In this document: positions 1-6,494 of the stretch, in pieces
Layout: each line of letters begins with the position of its first letter
Numbering within the stretch: the stretch's first letter is position 1
Assembly: GCA_008933495.1 (NCBI GenBank)
Contig: WBUW01000024.1
Coordinates: forward strand, 1-15,588
DNA from: Pseudorhodoplanes sp.
Lineage (GTDB): Bacteria; Pseudomonadota; Alphaproteobacteria; Rhizobiales; Xanthobacteraceae
DNA length: 15,588 bases
Direction: 5' to 3'
Notes under the pieces: generated by a model
What the model was told of the DNA's origin: nothing
The model's input: only the letters and a program-made list of their open reading frames with translations
Database searches by the model: none
Program-made: the position numbers and the translations under genes

Positions 1-55
1 GTCCGGCGCAGCTTGCCGGGATCGGCGGCGCCGATCCCGGCAAGCTGCGCCGGAC
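1..55. repeat. Perfect 55-bp palindrome at window end
   Basis: Bases 1-27 are the exact reverse complement of bases 29-55, with a single central base at 28. It lies inside the kinase reading frame and at the extreme end of the sequence. Either it is a real hairpin or the contig end is a fold-back assembly artefact; the position at the very edge favours the artefact. Confidence 0.9.
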
Positions 56-632
56 GGCCCGCAATGGTGCAGGCAACCTCGCCCGATGCCAGCGCCGACT
101 GCGCTTCGCGTTCGACCCCCAGTGCGGCGAGCGTCTGCGCATGTCCAAGCCGCGCGGCGGCCGCCGTGTTGGCATGGACGAGCGCGCCGTTGGGCGCAAA
201 CGCGGCGGCTGGAGTTTCGTCGGCCGGCAGGACGCGCCGCACGCGTTCTAAGAACGGCAGAACGGGGCCCGCAGGCTCGGCGGCGGCGATGAGGATCGCC
301 TCGCGATCGACGATCGACAGGCGCGAACAGGCACACAGGAGCGGGCGTCCGAAGCCGGTGCCGAAACCGCGCAGCCGGGCCAGCCGCGGCGGTGCATCGA
401 ATTTGAGCGTGGCATTCAGGCGCGCAATCTGGCCGACGACCGCCTGCGGCGGCACGTATATTGTTCCCGCGGCCATGTCGCCGGCACTGAGCGCGGCTGC
501 ACCGGCGGCGTTCGCCCACAAGAGCGTGCGGCCATCCGCCGACCACAGCCAGGCCGGCCGGGCGCTTGCGAGGTGCGCAGCGAGCCGCCGGTCGCGCAAG
601 GCATCGAGAAGCCGGTGTGAGTGTTGCATCAT
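1..632 (-). CDS. PAS-type sensor histidine kinase, N-terminal part (cut by window edge)
   Basis: An open minus-strand frame runs from tandem ATG codons (632 or 629) to the window edge without a stop, giving about 210 residues. The N-terminus contains the phrase RPAWLWSADGRTLLWANAAG (residues about 24-43), a typical opening of alphaproteobacterial PAS-containing sensor kinases, and a second PAS-like stretch appears near residue 145 (AAFAPNGALVHANTAAAARL). The kinase core would lie outside the window, so the histidine kinase call rests on resemblance of this N-terminus to such proteins and not on visible H, N or G boxes. It is divergent from the first phasin gene. The last 55 bases of the frame are a perfect palindrome, so the residues closest to the edge may be an assembly artefact. 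No strong ribosome binding site is visible. Confidence 0.6.
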   Translation of the reverse strand, partial: MMQHSHRLLDALRDRRLAAHLASARPAWLWSADGRTLLWANAAGAAALSAGDMAAGTIYVPPQAVVGQIARLNATLKFDAPPRLARLRGFGTGFGRPLLCACSRLSIVDREAILIAAAEPAGPVLPFLERVRRVLPADETPAAAFAPNGALVHANTAAAARLGHAQTLAALGVEREAQSALASGEVACTIAGRPAQLAGIGAADPGKLRR

Positions 633-860
633 TGGTCGGTGCAGGACGACGGAACTCTTTGAATTTATTAAGTTCTTAATAGTCTTTGGCGGACGCCCCG
701 TCCACGCTGCGGGCCTTTGTCGCTGGCAATAACCTTAAAATCCGCCGGTTTCTTGCAGAGCCATGAAACTGGCCGGGATGGTCGCGGTTCAGCCATTGAC
801 GCCGCCGGTGTACTGCCCGGACAATCGGCTGCCGGCCGGGCCTTCGACAGGGAGACGATC
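633..860. promoter_or_regulatory. Divergent intergenic region with ATTAAG-TT-CTTAAT palindrome
   Basis: This 228-bp gap separates the minus-strand kinase from the first phasin. It contains an AT-rich island (about 655-690) in otherwise GC-rich DNA, with a 6-bp inverted repeat, ATTAAG (667-672) and CTTAAT (675-680), separated by TT. It probably holds promoters for one or both flanking genes. The palindrome is a candidate operator, but no regulator can be assigned. Confidence 0.35.
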
Positions 861-1235
861 ATGGATCCGAAGAACTTCGAAATCCCCGCAGAAATGCGCA
901 AGTTCGCAGAGCAAAGCGTCGATCAGGCCCGCAAGGCGTTCGAGAGCTTCATCGATGCCGCCCAGCAGGCGGCGAGCGATATCGAGGGTCGCGCGAACGT
1001 TGCGCGCGCCGGCGCCAAGGATGTCGGCGAAAAGGCGATGGTGTTCGCACAGCACAATATCGCCAGTTCCTTCGAATTTGCCCAGCAGCTTGTGCGGGCC
1101 CGCGACGTGCAGGAAGTGCTGAAATTGCAGGCCGACTATATCAGGTCCCAGATTGAGGCGCTGAACCAGCAGGCCAAGGAACTGGGCGAAACCGCGGGCA
1201 AGGCGGCCATGGACTCGGCCAAACCGAAATTCTGA
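861..1235 (+). CDS. Phasin family protein (PHA granule-associated)
   Basis: A 124-residue protein that is almost entirely amphipathic helix, rich in Ala, Gln, Glu and Lys, and opening with MDPKNFEIPAEMRKFAEQSV. The middle stretch ASSFEFAQQLVRARDVQEVL and the following LQADYIRSQIEALNQQAKEL are typical of the phasin family, which coats polyhydroxyalkanoate granules and controls their size and number. The start at 861 is chosen because GGGAGA lies 6-10 bases upstream; a longer frame upstream to 717 does not look like protein of this family. A second phasin follows 288 bp downstream on the same strand. I see no clear terminator between them, but the second gene has its own AT-rich promoter-like region. 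Confidence 0.9.
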   Translation: MDPKNFEIPAEMRKFAEQSVDQARKAFESFIDAAQQAASDIEGRANVARAGAKDVGEKAMVFAQHNIASSFEFAQQLVRARDVQEVLKLQADYIRSQIEALNQQAKELGETAGKAAMDSAKPKF

Positions 1236-1336
1236 GGCCGGCGGCATCCAGTAAATCGAACGGGAGCACGGGCGTAAAGCGATGCGCCGGAGCGGGACCC
1301 GGTTCGGCGCCGGATCGCACTTGCCGGCTATTTGTG

Positions 1337-1447
1337 TGCAGATGCAAGCAGGCGATGCGCACGCGCCTGCGATTAATTAAATAACCTATTGATGTTAATG
1401 GATAAAATATTAATTTGTGCACCGCAATATTTTCTATTGCGCCGCAC
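1337..1447. promoter_or_regulatory. Candidate PhaR-type operators in front of phasin 2
   Basis: Three short dyads occur in the AT-rich phasin promoter region: TGC-AGAT-GCA (1337-1346), TGC-ACC-GCA (1418-1426) and TGC-GCC-GCA (1438-1446). The last two start exactly 20 bp apart, which places them on the same face of the helix, and together they form an imperfect inverted repeat (1417-1429 against 1435-1447, 11 of 13 positions). The PHA repressor PhaR of Paracoccus is known to bind TGC/GCA dyads with a 3-4 bp spacer near phasin genes. Assignment to PhaR is an inference; no phaR is in this window. Confidence 0.45.
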
Positions 1448-1523
1448 CATTCATCGTGCTATAAATTAACTATTCAATGGCTGCATGTCGGCCGTTCTTC
1501 CGTTCGACCTGGAGAGGATCCCC

Positions 1524-2003
1524 ATGAACGAGGCGTTCAACCCGACCACCACCGCTTCCAAAGCTTTCGATATGCCGAAGTTCGAAATCCCGAACTTCGA
1601 AATGCCGAAGTTCGAAGTCCCGGCCGCCTTCCGCGAGGCCGCCGAGAAGTCCGTCACGCAGGCCAAGGAAACCTGGGACAAGGTGAAGTCGGCGACCGAA
1701 GAGGCCACCGACGTCCTGGAAAGCACCTACGCCACCGCCGCCAAGGGCACGGCCGATTATGGCCTGAAGGTCATCGACGCCGCGCGCGCGAACGCCAATG
1801 CCGCCTTCGACTTCGCGGGCACCCTGCTGACCGCCAAGACGCTGTCCGAAATGATCGAGATTTCGACCGCGCACGCCCGTAAGCAGTTCGATACCGTTTC
1901 GGCCCAGACCAAGGAACTTGCCGCGCTCGCCCAGAAGGTGGCGACTGAAACTTCCGAGCCGATCAAGGCTGGCGTGACCAAAGTCATGCAAAAGGTCGCC
2001 TGA
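1524..2003 (+). CDS. Phasin family protein with N-terminal P-K/N-F-E repeat
   Basis: A 159-residue Ala/Lys/Glu-rich helical protein with a canonical phasin core: AAEKSVTQAKETWDKVKSA (about residues 39-57), the NANAAFDFAGTLLTAKTLSE stretch (about 91-110) and an AHARKQFDTVSAQTKELAAL tail (about 116-135). This is the alphaproteobacterial phasin pattern, in which the protein binds the surface of PHA granules. The start at 1524 has GGAGAGG 7-13 bases upstream. Residues 16-33 hold four near-identical short units (MPKFE, IPNFE, MPKFE, VP...), a low-complexity linker in front of the helical core. The first phasin has a related opening (NFEIP), suggesting the two are paralogues. Transcription probably starts in the AT-rich block 1375-1480 and ends at the hairpin at 2052-2080. 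Confidence 0.93.
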   Translation: MNEAFNPTTTASKAFDMPKFEIPNFEMPKFEVPAAFREAAEKSVTQAKETWDKVKSATEEATDVLESTYATAAKGTADYGLKVIDAARANANAAFDFAGTLLTAKTLSEMIEISTAHARKQFDTVSAQTKELAALAQKVATETSEPIKAGVTKVMQKVA

Positions 2004-2051
2004 CCGGTCTATTGATTCGGCAGCGGCTGCCTCCCGGCCGCTTTAACTTCC

Positions 2052-2080
2052 AAGCCCGGACCCGGTTGTCCGGGCTTTTT
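2052..2080 (+). terminator. Rho-independent terminator after phasin 2
   Basis: A 10-bp perfect stem, AAGCCCGGAC (2052-2061) and GTCCGGGCTT (2068-2077), with a 6-base loop, runs into five T residues (2076-2080). It lies 49 bases after the phasin stop codon. Confidence 0.9.
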
Positions 2081-2294
2081 GTTGCGGCTCGGCCGGGCCG
2101 GGGGCGGGAGGTGCGCCCGCAGGCGAGCTTCCGGCGTGGCCTTCGGATGCAGCCCGGGGCCGGCCTGCCGCAGGTCTTTGCGCGGCGGGCATCGTGCCCG
2201 GCGGCGCGGCGTGCTTTTATCGGGTGTGGCGGAGCAGTCCGGTTTGCTTGCCAAAGCGGTATTTCGAAATTAGGGTCCGCCCGTTTCCGGCCGT

Positions 2295-2372
2295 GCAGCT
2301 GTAGCTCAGCTTGGTTAGAGCGCCTGACTGTGGATCAGGAGGTCGTTGGTTCGAGTCCAACCAGCTGTACCA
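2295..2372 (+). tRNA. tRNA-His (anticodon GUG)
   Basis: A full cloverleaf can be drawn. The acceptor stem is 2295-2301 with 2362-2368, including a G1-U72 pair. The D arm is 2304-2321, the anticodon stem CCTGA/TCAGG surrounds the loop CTGTGGA with anticodon GTG at 2330-2332, and the T arm GTTGG/CCAAC encloses TTCGAGT. The discriminator base is A73 (2369) and CCA is encoded (2370-2372). The base before position 1 is T, so the near-universal G-1 of tRNA-His is not encoded. This matches the alphaproteobacterial clade known to have lost G-1, whose HisRS recognises a different acceptor end. Confidence 0.96.
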
Positions 2373-2466
2373 GCTAACTTCTGCGATAATTTATTTTTCA
2401 AGATCACGATTGAGGGCCGGACGACGCCCGAATCGATGTCGGCGCGTTTTCCGTGCGGCGGCCGGA

Positions 2467-3093
2467 TCAGCCCAAGCCCGGGCTGCCGCGCCACGCCGGG
2501 TGCGACTTGGCGCGCCGCGTGCGTTTGCGCGCGCCGTCGACAATGAACCACGGCAACGACCAGGCGACCGCCAGAATGCCGGCGATCGCGATCATCAATT
2601 GGCCCAACAAGACCTGATCACTCTGGTAGTAATTGGTGCAAAGCCGGTCCGGCGCGGCGATATAGAGCCACCCGAGAATCAACAGCGCCGAGATGACCTT
2701 GACCTTAAGCAAGCTGCACAAAACCGGGTTCAGTCGCGGCCAGCTTATGGCAAGCGGAGCGCCAACAAGCAGAGGCACCGTGACAAATTTAGCCGCCTCG
2801 ACATAAGGATCGGTTATTGATTCATCGAGCATGCGGGGCAGCATCCAGAATGACATCGCGAAAAGACCGAGAACGAGGCCGCTCACGCCGTTCGCATTGA
2901 CGATGAGCATGACGCGCCGGAGGTGTCCGCGAAACGCCATCCCCAGCAGCCAGCCTCCGGTCGCAAGCCCTGCGAGCTGAATGAGCACATGGGTGGTCAT
3001 CGATCGCTCCAGCGCATCGCGCATCGGCGGCGCGAAGAGCAGCAGAACGGTGATGACGCAAAAGATGATATATTGCAGCTCGCGTGTTTTCAT
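2467..3093 (-). CDS. Six-helix membrane protein, Orf1 of a norSY-senC-orf1-type operon
   Basis: A 208-residue protein with about six hydrophobic segments (near residues 8-24, 35-54, 61-85, 101-120, 128-147 and 163-184) and a basic C-terminal tail. A loop near residues 149-159 reads PDRLCTNYYQS, with one cysteine. Its ATG overlaps the stop codon of the SCO gene by four bases, so it is translationally coupled and belongs to the oxidase-like operon as its last gene. Ammonia-oxidising bacteria have a cluster of the same order, norS-norY-senC-orf1, whose last gene is a membrane protein of unknown role. By position it may help assembly or copper delivery, or be a small extra subunit. I do not recognise a named domain. 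The tRNA-His gene lies downstream on the opposite strand. Confidence 0.8.
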   Translation of the reverse strand: MKTRELQYIIFCVITVLLLFAPPMRDALERSMTTHVLIQLAGLATGGWLLGMAFRGHLRRVMLIVNANGVSGLVLGLFAMSFWMLPRMLDESITDPYVEAAKFVTVPLLVGAPLAISWPRLNPVLCSLLKVKVISALLILGWLYIAAPDRLCTNYYQSDQVLLGQLMIAIAGILAVAWSLPWFIVDGARKRTRRAKSHPAWRGSPGLG

Positions 3094-3725
3094 GAGCCAC
3101 GCTTCGCGCCGATGAATTCGCGCACGCCATCGATGTCGTCGGTGTCAAAGATGCGGACAAGGCGGCCCTGGTGATCAACGACGTGCAGCGCCGCGTTGTG
3201 GGTAAAGCCGCCATATTCGTCGGAGATCACGACGATTCCGAATGCGGACAGAAGTGGCTGCAAGTCGCGGGGGCTTGCGACGCGCGCCAACGTCCAGCGT
3301 TTCGGGTCGGCCAGATGGCGCCGGCCATAGGCGGTTAGGGCGTCGGGGGTATCCCGCGCGATATCAAATCCGATCGACAAGAGATGGACGTCGTCCCGGC
3401 GCGATTCGATCAGCGCGGCCTGCAACCGGGTGAACGCGGAGCCTAAACTGACGCACACGGTCGGGCAGTTCGTATAGACGAAATCGACGACGATGATGCG
3501 CCCGTGAAGCTTTTCGAGGGTGAACAGCCGGCGGTCGGATGCTTCGAGCAGCGCCGGCGGCGGCGTGCGGGGATAGCGCGTAATGGTCAGACGCCGCGCG
3601 CTCTCGCTCGTAAAGGCGCGCGCGCCGTCGGTCTTGATCCATAATGCGCTCGTGCCGGCGGTCAGCACGAGCGTCGTCGCGACAAGGCTCGGAAGAAGAC
3701 GTATCCGGGTCCTGCGGCGGGTCAT
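3090..3725 (-). CDS. senC: SCO1/SenC family copper chaperone
   Basis: A 211-residue protein with a basic N-terminus and one hydrophobic segment (about residues 10-30) that anchors it in the membrane with the thioredoxin-like domain outside. The SCO copper site is visible: C87-PTV-C91 in DFVYTNCPTVC, and a downstream histidine, H176, in GGFTHNAAL. SCO proteins deliver copper to, or reduce the cysteines of, the CuA centre of heme-copper oxidase subunit II. That fits the upstream CuA subunit in this operon. The ATG overlaps the stop of the subunit I gene (TGA at 3722-3724) by four bases, and its own stop overlaps the next gene in the same way. The start at 3725 is fixed by that coupling and by the N-terminal anchor; an open frame continues upstream but is antisense-like noise. 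Confidence 0.92.
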   Translation of the reverse strand: MTRRRTRIRLLPSLVATTLVLTAGTSALWIKTDGARAFTSESARRLTITRYPRTPPPALLEASDRRLFTLEKLHGRIIVVDFVYTNCPTVCVSLGSAFTRLQAALIESRRDDVHLLSIGFDIARDTPDALTAYGRRHLADPKRWTLARVASPRDLQPLLSAFGIVVISDEYGGFTHNAALHVVDHQGRLVRIFDTDDIDGVREFIGAKRGS

Positions 3726-5176
3726 GAGGAGCGTGCGCAGCGGCTCAGGTAGCGGATCGCGATCGCGATCGTTGCTACAACCACGAGCGCGGCAAAAGCC
3801 GAGCCGAGCCGATCCGGACCGATCCACTCGGGAACATGCACGGCCCATCGGCGCGGAACGCTTTCCTTGCCGGCATAGAGAAACGTCAGGACCACGCCGA
3901 GACCGCCGAGCAGGAAGCCGCCGAAGGCGAGCTTTTGCGAAAGCGTCATGGCCGCGCCCGGCTTCTCGCCCTGTACCAGCCATGCTGCGAATCCCAGCGC
4001 CATCGCCACCATGCCGAGTAGCAGATAGAAATGGAAATGCCCGGGCACCCACAGCGTATTGTGCATCACCTTGTTCACTACGATCATGCCGTCGATGATC
4101 GCCGGTATGACGCCGCCGGCCCATCCGAAGACGCCGAGCGTCAGTAATGCGGAGGTCAAGTCCCATTTTATTCCGGAGCGGTGGAGATAGGTCAGCAGCG
4201 CGTACGTCGTGATGACGATCACCGGAATGCCGCTGGCAAACGACAGGATTTGTCCCATGACCAGCATCCAGCCGGGCATGACGGTGTCTTGGAACAGGTG
4301 ATGCGGATAGACCGCCATGGCCATGACGAGCGTGGCGCTCCATCCGGCAATCAGGAGGCGGCTGCTCTTCCACGGCCGCCCGGTATAGGCAGGCATGATC
4401 TCGTAGACGGCGATCACCGCCATATAGATGGTCGCGTTGATGAAGACGTGGCCGAAGAAATAAATAAAATTCTTCGCGAGCAGCGGATCGACGCCGAAGG
4501 ACGGCACATAGAGATTCACGGCGGTAATCGTCAGAATCACCGCACCCACGATCAGGGCGACCGTGTTGATGATGAGGACCGCGCTGCTTGCGACGATGGC
4601 CGGAGGAGGGGGGTCCGCCTGTTCGCCCCCGAACAGCGTCGGCCAGCCGAGCGCATTGGAGAGGTTGCGGTAGCGCCCGACAATCGCGCGCGCGGCGTCA
4701 AGATAGAACAGCAGAAAGCCGACGCCGACAAGCAGCAGACCGGCGATAAACGAGAATGCCGCGTGCGTGCTCCACACCGCTCCCGAGCGCGCCGGCAGCG
4801 GATAGAGGAAGGTCCACGCGCCGGCAAAGCCGCCGGCAAATATACCGGCCAGGATCAGGACGACGCCGATCAGGAAGAGCGCAAGAAACAGCCAGTAGAC
4901 GGAAACGCTGGGGCGCGCGTAACGGTTCAGGAAATGCCACATGATCGCGGCGCCGGCGAGGCCGGCGGTGCCGACCATGCCGGCGCCATGCGCGGTCATG
5001 ACCTGATAGAAGAGGTCGGGCGAAATATCGAGAAGAGCCCCCTGCGCCATGCGCATGATCAGGCCAAGAAGCATCATCAACAGAAACACGACGACGCTCA
5101 ATGCCATGGTCATGCGTACGGCGAAGCCGGCGGCCGGACGCACGGATTGTGATATCGATCGATTGCTGGCCATCAT
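3722..5176 (-). CDS. norY: B-family heme-copper subunit I lacking the active-site Tyr; candidate NorY (sNOR) nitric oxide reductase
   Basis: A 484-residue polytopic protein (about 12-13 hydrophobic helices) with the heme-copper oxidase ligands: H63 (helix II, TAHGAGM), H243 (FGHVFINATIY), H292-H293 (YPHHLFQD) and H380/H382 (HNTLWVPGHFHFY). The last motif resembles the ba3-type (B-family) HNTAWVPGHFH. In oxygen reductases of the A and B families the CuB histidine is followed four residues later by the cross-linked tyrosine (HPEVY or HPIVY). Here that position is N247, and no tyrosine occurs until Y251. Loss of this tyrosine is a hallmark of NO reductases derived from oxygen reductases. With a CuA subunit upstream, SCO and Orf1 downstream, the operon matches norSY-senC-orf1. 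An oxygen reductase with an unusual active site remains possible. Start 5176 or 5173 (tandem ATG after AGGAG). Confidence 0.82.
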   Translation of the reverse strand: MMASNRSISQSVRPAAGFAVRMTMALSVVVFLLMMLLGLIMRMAQGALLDISPDLFYQVMTAHGAGMVGTAGLAGAAIMWHFLNRYARPSVSVYWLFLALFLIGVVLILAGIFAGGFAGAWTFLYPLPARSGAVWSTHAAFSFIAGLLLVGVGFLLFYLDAARAIVGRYRNLSNALGWPTLFGGEQADPPPPAIVASSAVLIINTVALIVGAVILTITAVNLYVPSFGVDPLLAKNFIYFFGHVFINATIYMAVIAVYEIMPAYTGRPWKSSRLLIAGWSATLVMAMAVYPHHLFQDTVMPGWMLVMGQILSFASGIPVIVITTYALLTYLHRSGIKWDLTSALLTLGVFGWAGGVIPAIIDGMIVVNKVMHNTLWVPGHFHFYLLLGMVAMALGFAAWLVQGEKPGAAMTLSQKLAFGGFLLGGLGVVLTFLYAGKESVPRRWAVHVPEWIGPDRLGSAFAALVVVATIAIAIRYLSRCARSS

Positions 5177-5224
5177 TTTGCTCCTGGCTATGGCGGGCGC
5201 TCGGCTATTGCCTTGCGGATTGCG

Positions 5225-5740
5225 CTACGGCTTCACTGTCAGTTCCGCGATCATGTCGTGGTGGATCAGTCCGCAATATTCGAGACATAGGACGCGGTAC
5301 TGACCCGGCTTCGTGAAGGTGTAGTGCACCTTGTTGACATAGCCCGGCATCGCCTGAACCTGGGTGAGGAGCCTGCGATCGGAATCGTAAAGGCCAAAGC
5401 CATGATTGACATCGCGGCTGGTGACGAAGAACACGATCGGCTTGTTGAGCGGTAGTTCGGTGCGGTCGATGGTCCATGACCATTGTTCGGACACCGCGTT
5501 CACGCGCAGCGGGGCATCGGATGCGCGCGAATCGGGACTGTACGGCCAGGGAATGAGCGTACCGTAAGTCACGGCGAGGCCGACAATAACGAGCGCCCAG
5601 AACAAGGGCTGTCGATAGCGCCCGGTCTGCGCTGGAACCGCAGCCGCGGCCGGGACCGCAGCCTGCCGGATCACCGCGATGAATATCAGTGCCAGCAGCG
5701 CGACGAGCAAAAGTGTCAGACCCCACAAGAATTCCTGCAT
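5225..5740 (-). CDS. norS: CuA-containing heme-copper subunit II; candidate NorS
   Basis: A 171-residue protein with two N-terminal hydrophobic helices (about residues 5-25 and 46-64) and a C-terminal cupredoxin domain facing the periplasm. All CuA ligands are present: H113 (DVNHGFGLYD), then C152, E154, C156, H160 and M163 in LCLEYCGLIHHDM. It should therefore accept electrons from cytochrome c or another small donor and pass them to subunit I. It is shorter than a typical A-family CoxB and closer in size to ba3-type subunit II with an extra helix. The ATG at 5740 has GGGGGA 5-10 bases upstream. It is the first gene of the operon, 48 bp ahead of subunit I. The preceding 155 bp (5741-5895) show no gene and no operator I can identify. 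Confidence 0.88.
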   Translation of the reverse strand: MQEFLWGLTLLLVALLALIFIAVIRQAAVPAAAAVPAQTGRYRQPLFWALVIVGLAVTYGTLIPWPYSPDSRASDAPLRVNAVSEQWSWTIDRTELPLNKPIVFFVTSRDVNHGFGLYDSDRRLLTQVQAMPGYVNKVHYTFTKPGQYRVLCLEYCGLIHHDMIAELTVKP

Positions 5741-5895
5741 TGATGTCCCCCAAGCTCGGGAACGGGCGTCACGCCGACCCGCGTGCCGCCGTTTCCCGGA
5801 TACGTGCTGCTATGTGCCCGAATTTCCGTGTTCGAGCGTTCCGTCGTGCGCCGCCAAACTGTGGTGATTGGTTCGTCGTCTCAGTCGCGGCATTG

Positions 5896-6168
5896 CTAGC
5901 GCCTGGACGTATTCTCGATCTGGTCGATCGCCATCGCGAACATCGAGGCGGTCGCGGCGACCATCACCAGCGTGCGCCAGTCCGCTCCCAGGAACCAGAG
6001 CAGAATGCAGACGACGAGAATTGAAAGCCATCGGAACGAGCAGTGGCTCGGTTGTGCGTTCGCGGGCAGGTAAGCGTGCAGCGGCCGATGACCGCCGGCC
6101 GCATCCGCCAGCCGCGGAGTGGCAACAGGATGCCCTTTGCTTCGCGGACGTTGCGCGGTAGCCGCCAT
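5896..6168 (-). CDS. Small membrane protein of unknown function
   Basis: A 90-residue protein with a hydrophilic, Pro/Ala/His-containing N-terminal half (residues 1-44) and two hydrophobic segments (about 45-62 and 66-82) joined by a short GADWR turn. The start at 6168 is set by a strong ribosome binding site, GGGAGGAG, about 4-11 bases upstream. The frame remains open further upstream, but that part does not look coding. It lies 155 bp ahead of norS on the same strand, so it could be the first gene of the same transcript, and it is divergent from the LysR gene. I do not recognise a family. A role as accessory subunit or assembly factor of the reductase is a guess from position only. Confidence 0.6.
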   Translation of the reverse strand: MAATAQRPRSKGHPVATPRLADAAGGHRPLHAYLPANAQPSHCSFRWLSILVVCILLWFLGADWRTLVMVAATASMFAMAIDQIENTSRR

Positions 6169-6494
6169 TGTCTCCTCCCTAAGGACGGTTCTGTCGACGA
6201 TCAGCCTGAGCGGCGCGCTCGGAAACCCGCAGAGCCACCACGCTGGAATTGGCAAAGATCGAAGTATTGCCGAGAGCCTGAAGGTCGCTCTCGACAATCT
6301 TGTACCGAATGCGCCGCATGAGTTTTCCCGGCGTGCTTTCAGCTCACCCCGCGCCGCGCTCGCTCCGCGAGCTTGCTTGACTGTTATCAATGTGATGGGA
6401 CATTTTTTAAGACACAAACGAATTTTATTGCGAATTGATACCAAAATTATTGTTGCACCTTGCGTCGACCGCACGACGAAAACCGGAGCCCAAG
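6169..6494. promoter_or_regulatory. Divergent control region with candidate LysR operator
   Basis: This 326-bp gap separates the small membrane protein (minus) from the LysR regulator (plus). The half near lysR (about 6380-6460) is strikingly AT-rich. It contains an inverted repeat, AATTTT (6421-6426) and AAAATT (6443-6448), separated by 16 bases, a shape compatible with a LysR-type operator. LysR regulators usually bind such divergent regions and control both themselves and the neighbour. The assignment is an inference from geometry. Confidence 0.35.

Noticed and set aside
13..732. Long plus-strand open frame (239 codons)
   Set aside because: It is antisense to the kinase frame and very rich in Arg, Ser, Ala and Pro. 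The minus strand carries the recognisable PAS-type sequence.
2244..2272. TTGCTT-N17-AAATTA as a promoter of tRNA-His
   Set aside because: The -10 element matches consensus poorly; a promoter is expected here but this one is not supported well enough to list.
4181..5152. Plus-strand open frame of 323 codons
   Set aside because: It lies opposite norY, and its Asp/Arg/His-rich composition is what the reverse strand of a membrane protein gene gives in GC-rich DNA.
3722..5740. Ordinary cytochrome c oxidase (aa3 or ba3), or a cbb3-type or cNOR (NorCB) enzyme
   Set aside because: The H+4 tyrosine is absent, which argues against a standard oxidase. The CuA subunit excludes cbb3 and cNOR, which use cytochrome c subunits. 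The call remains open to phylogenetic testing.
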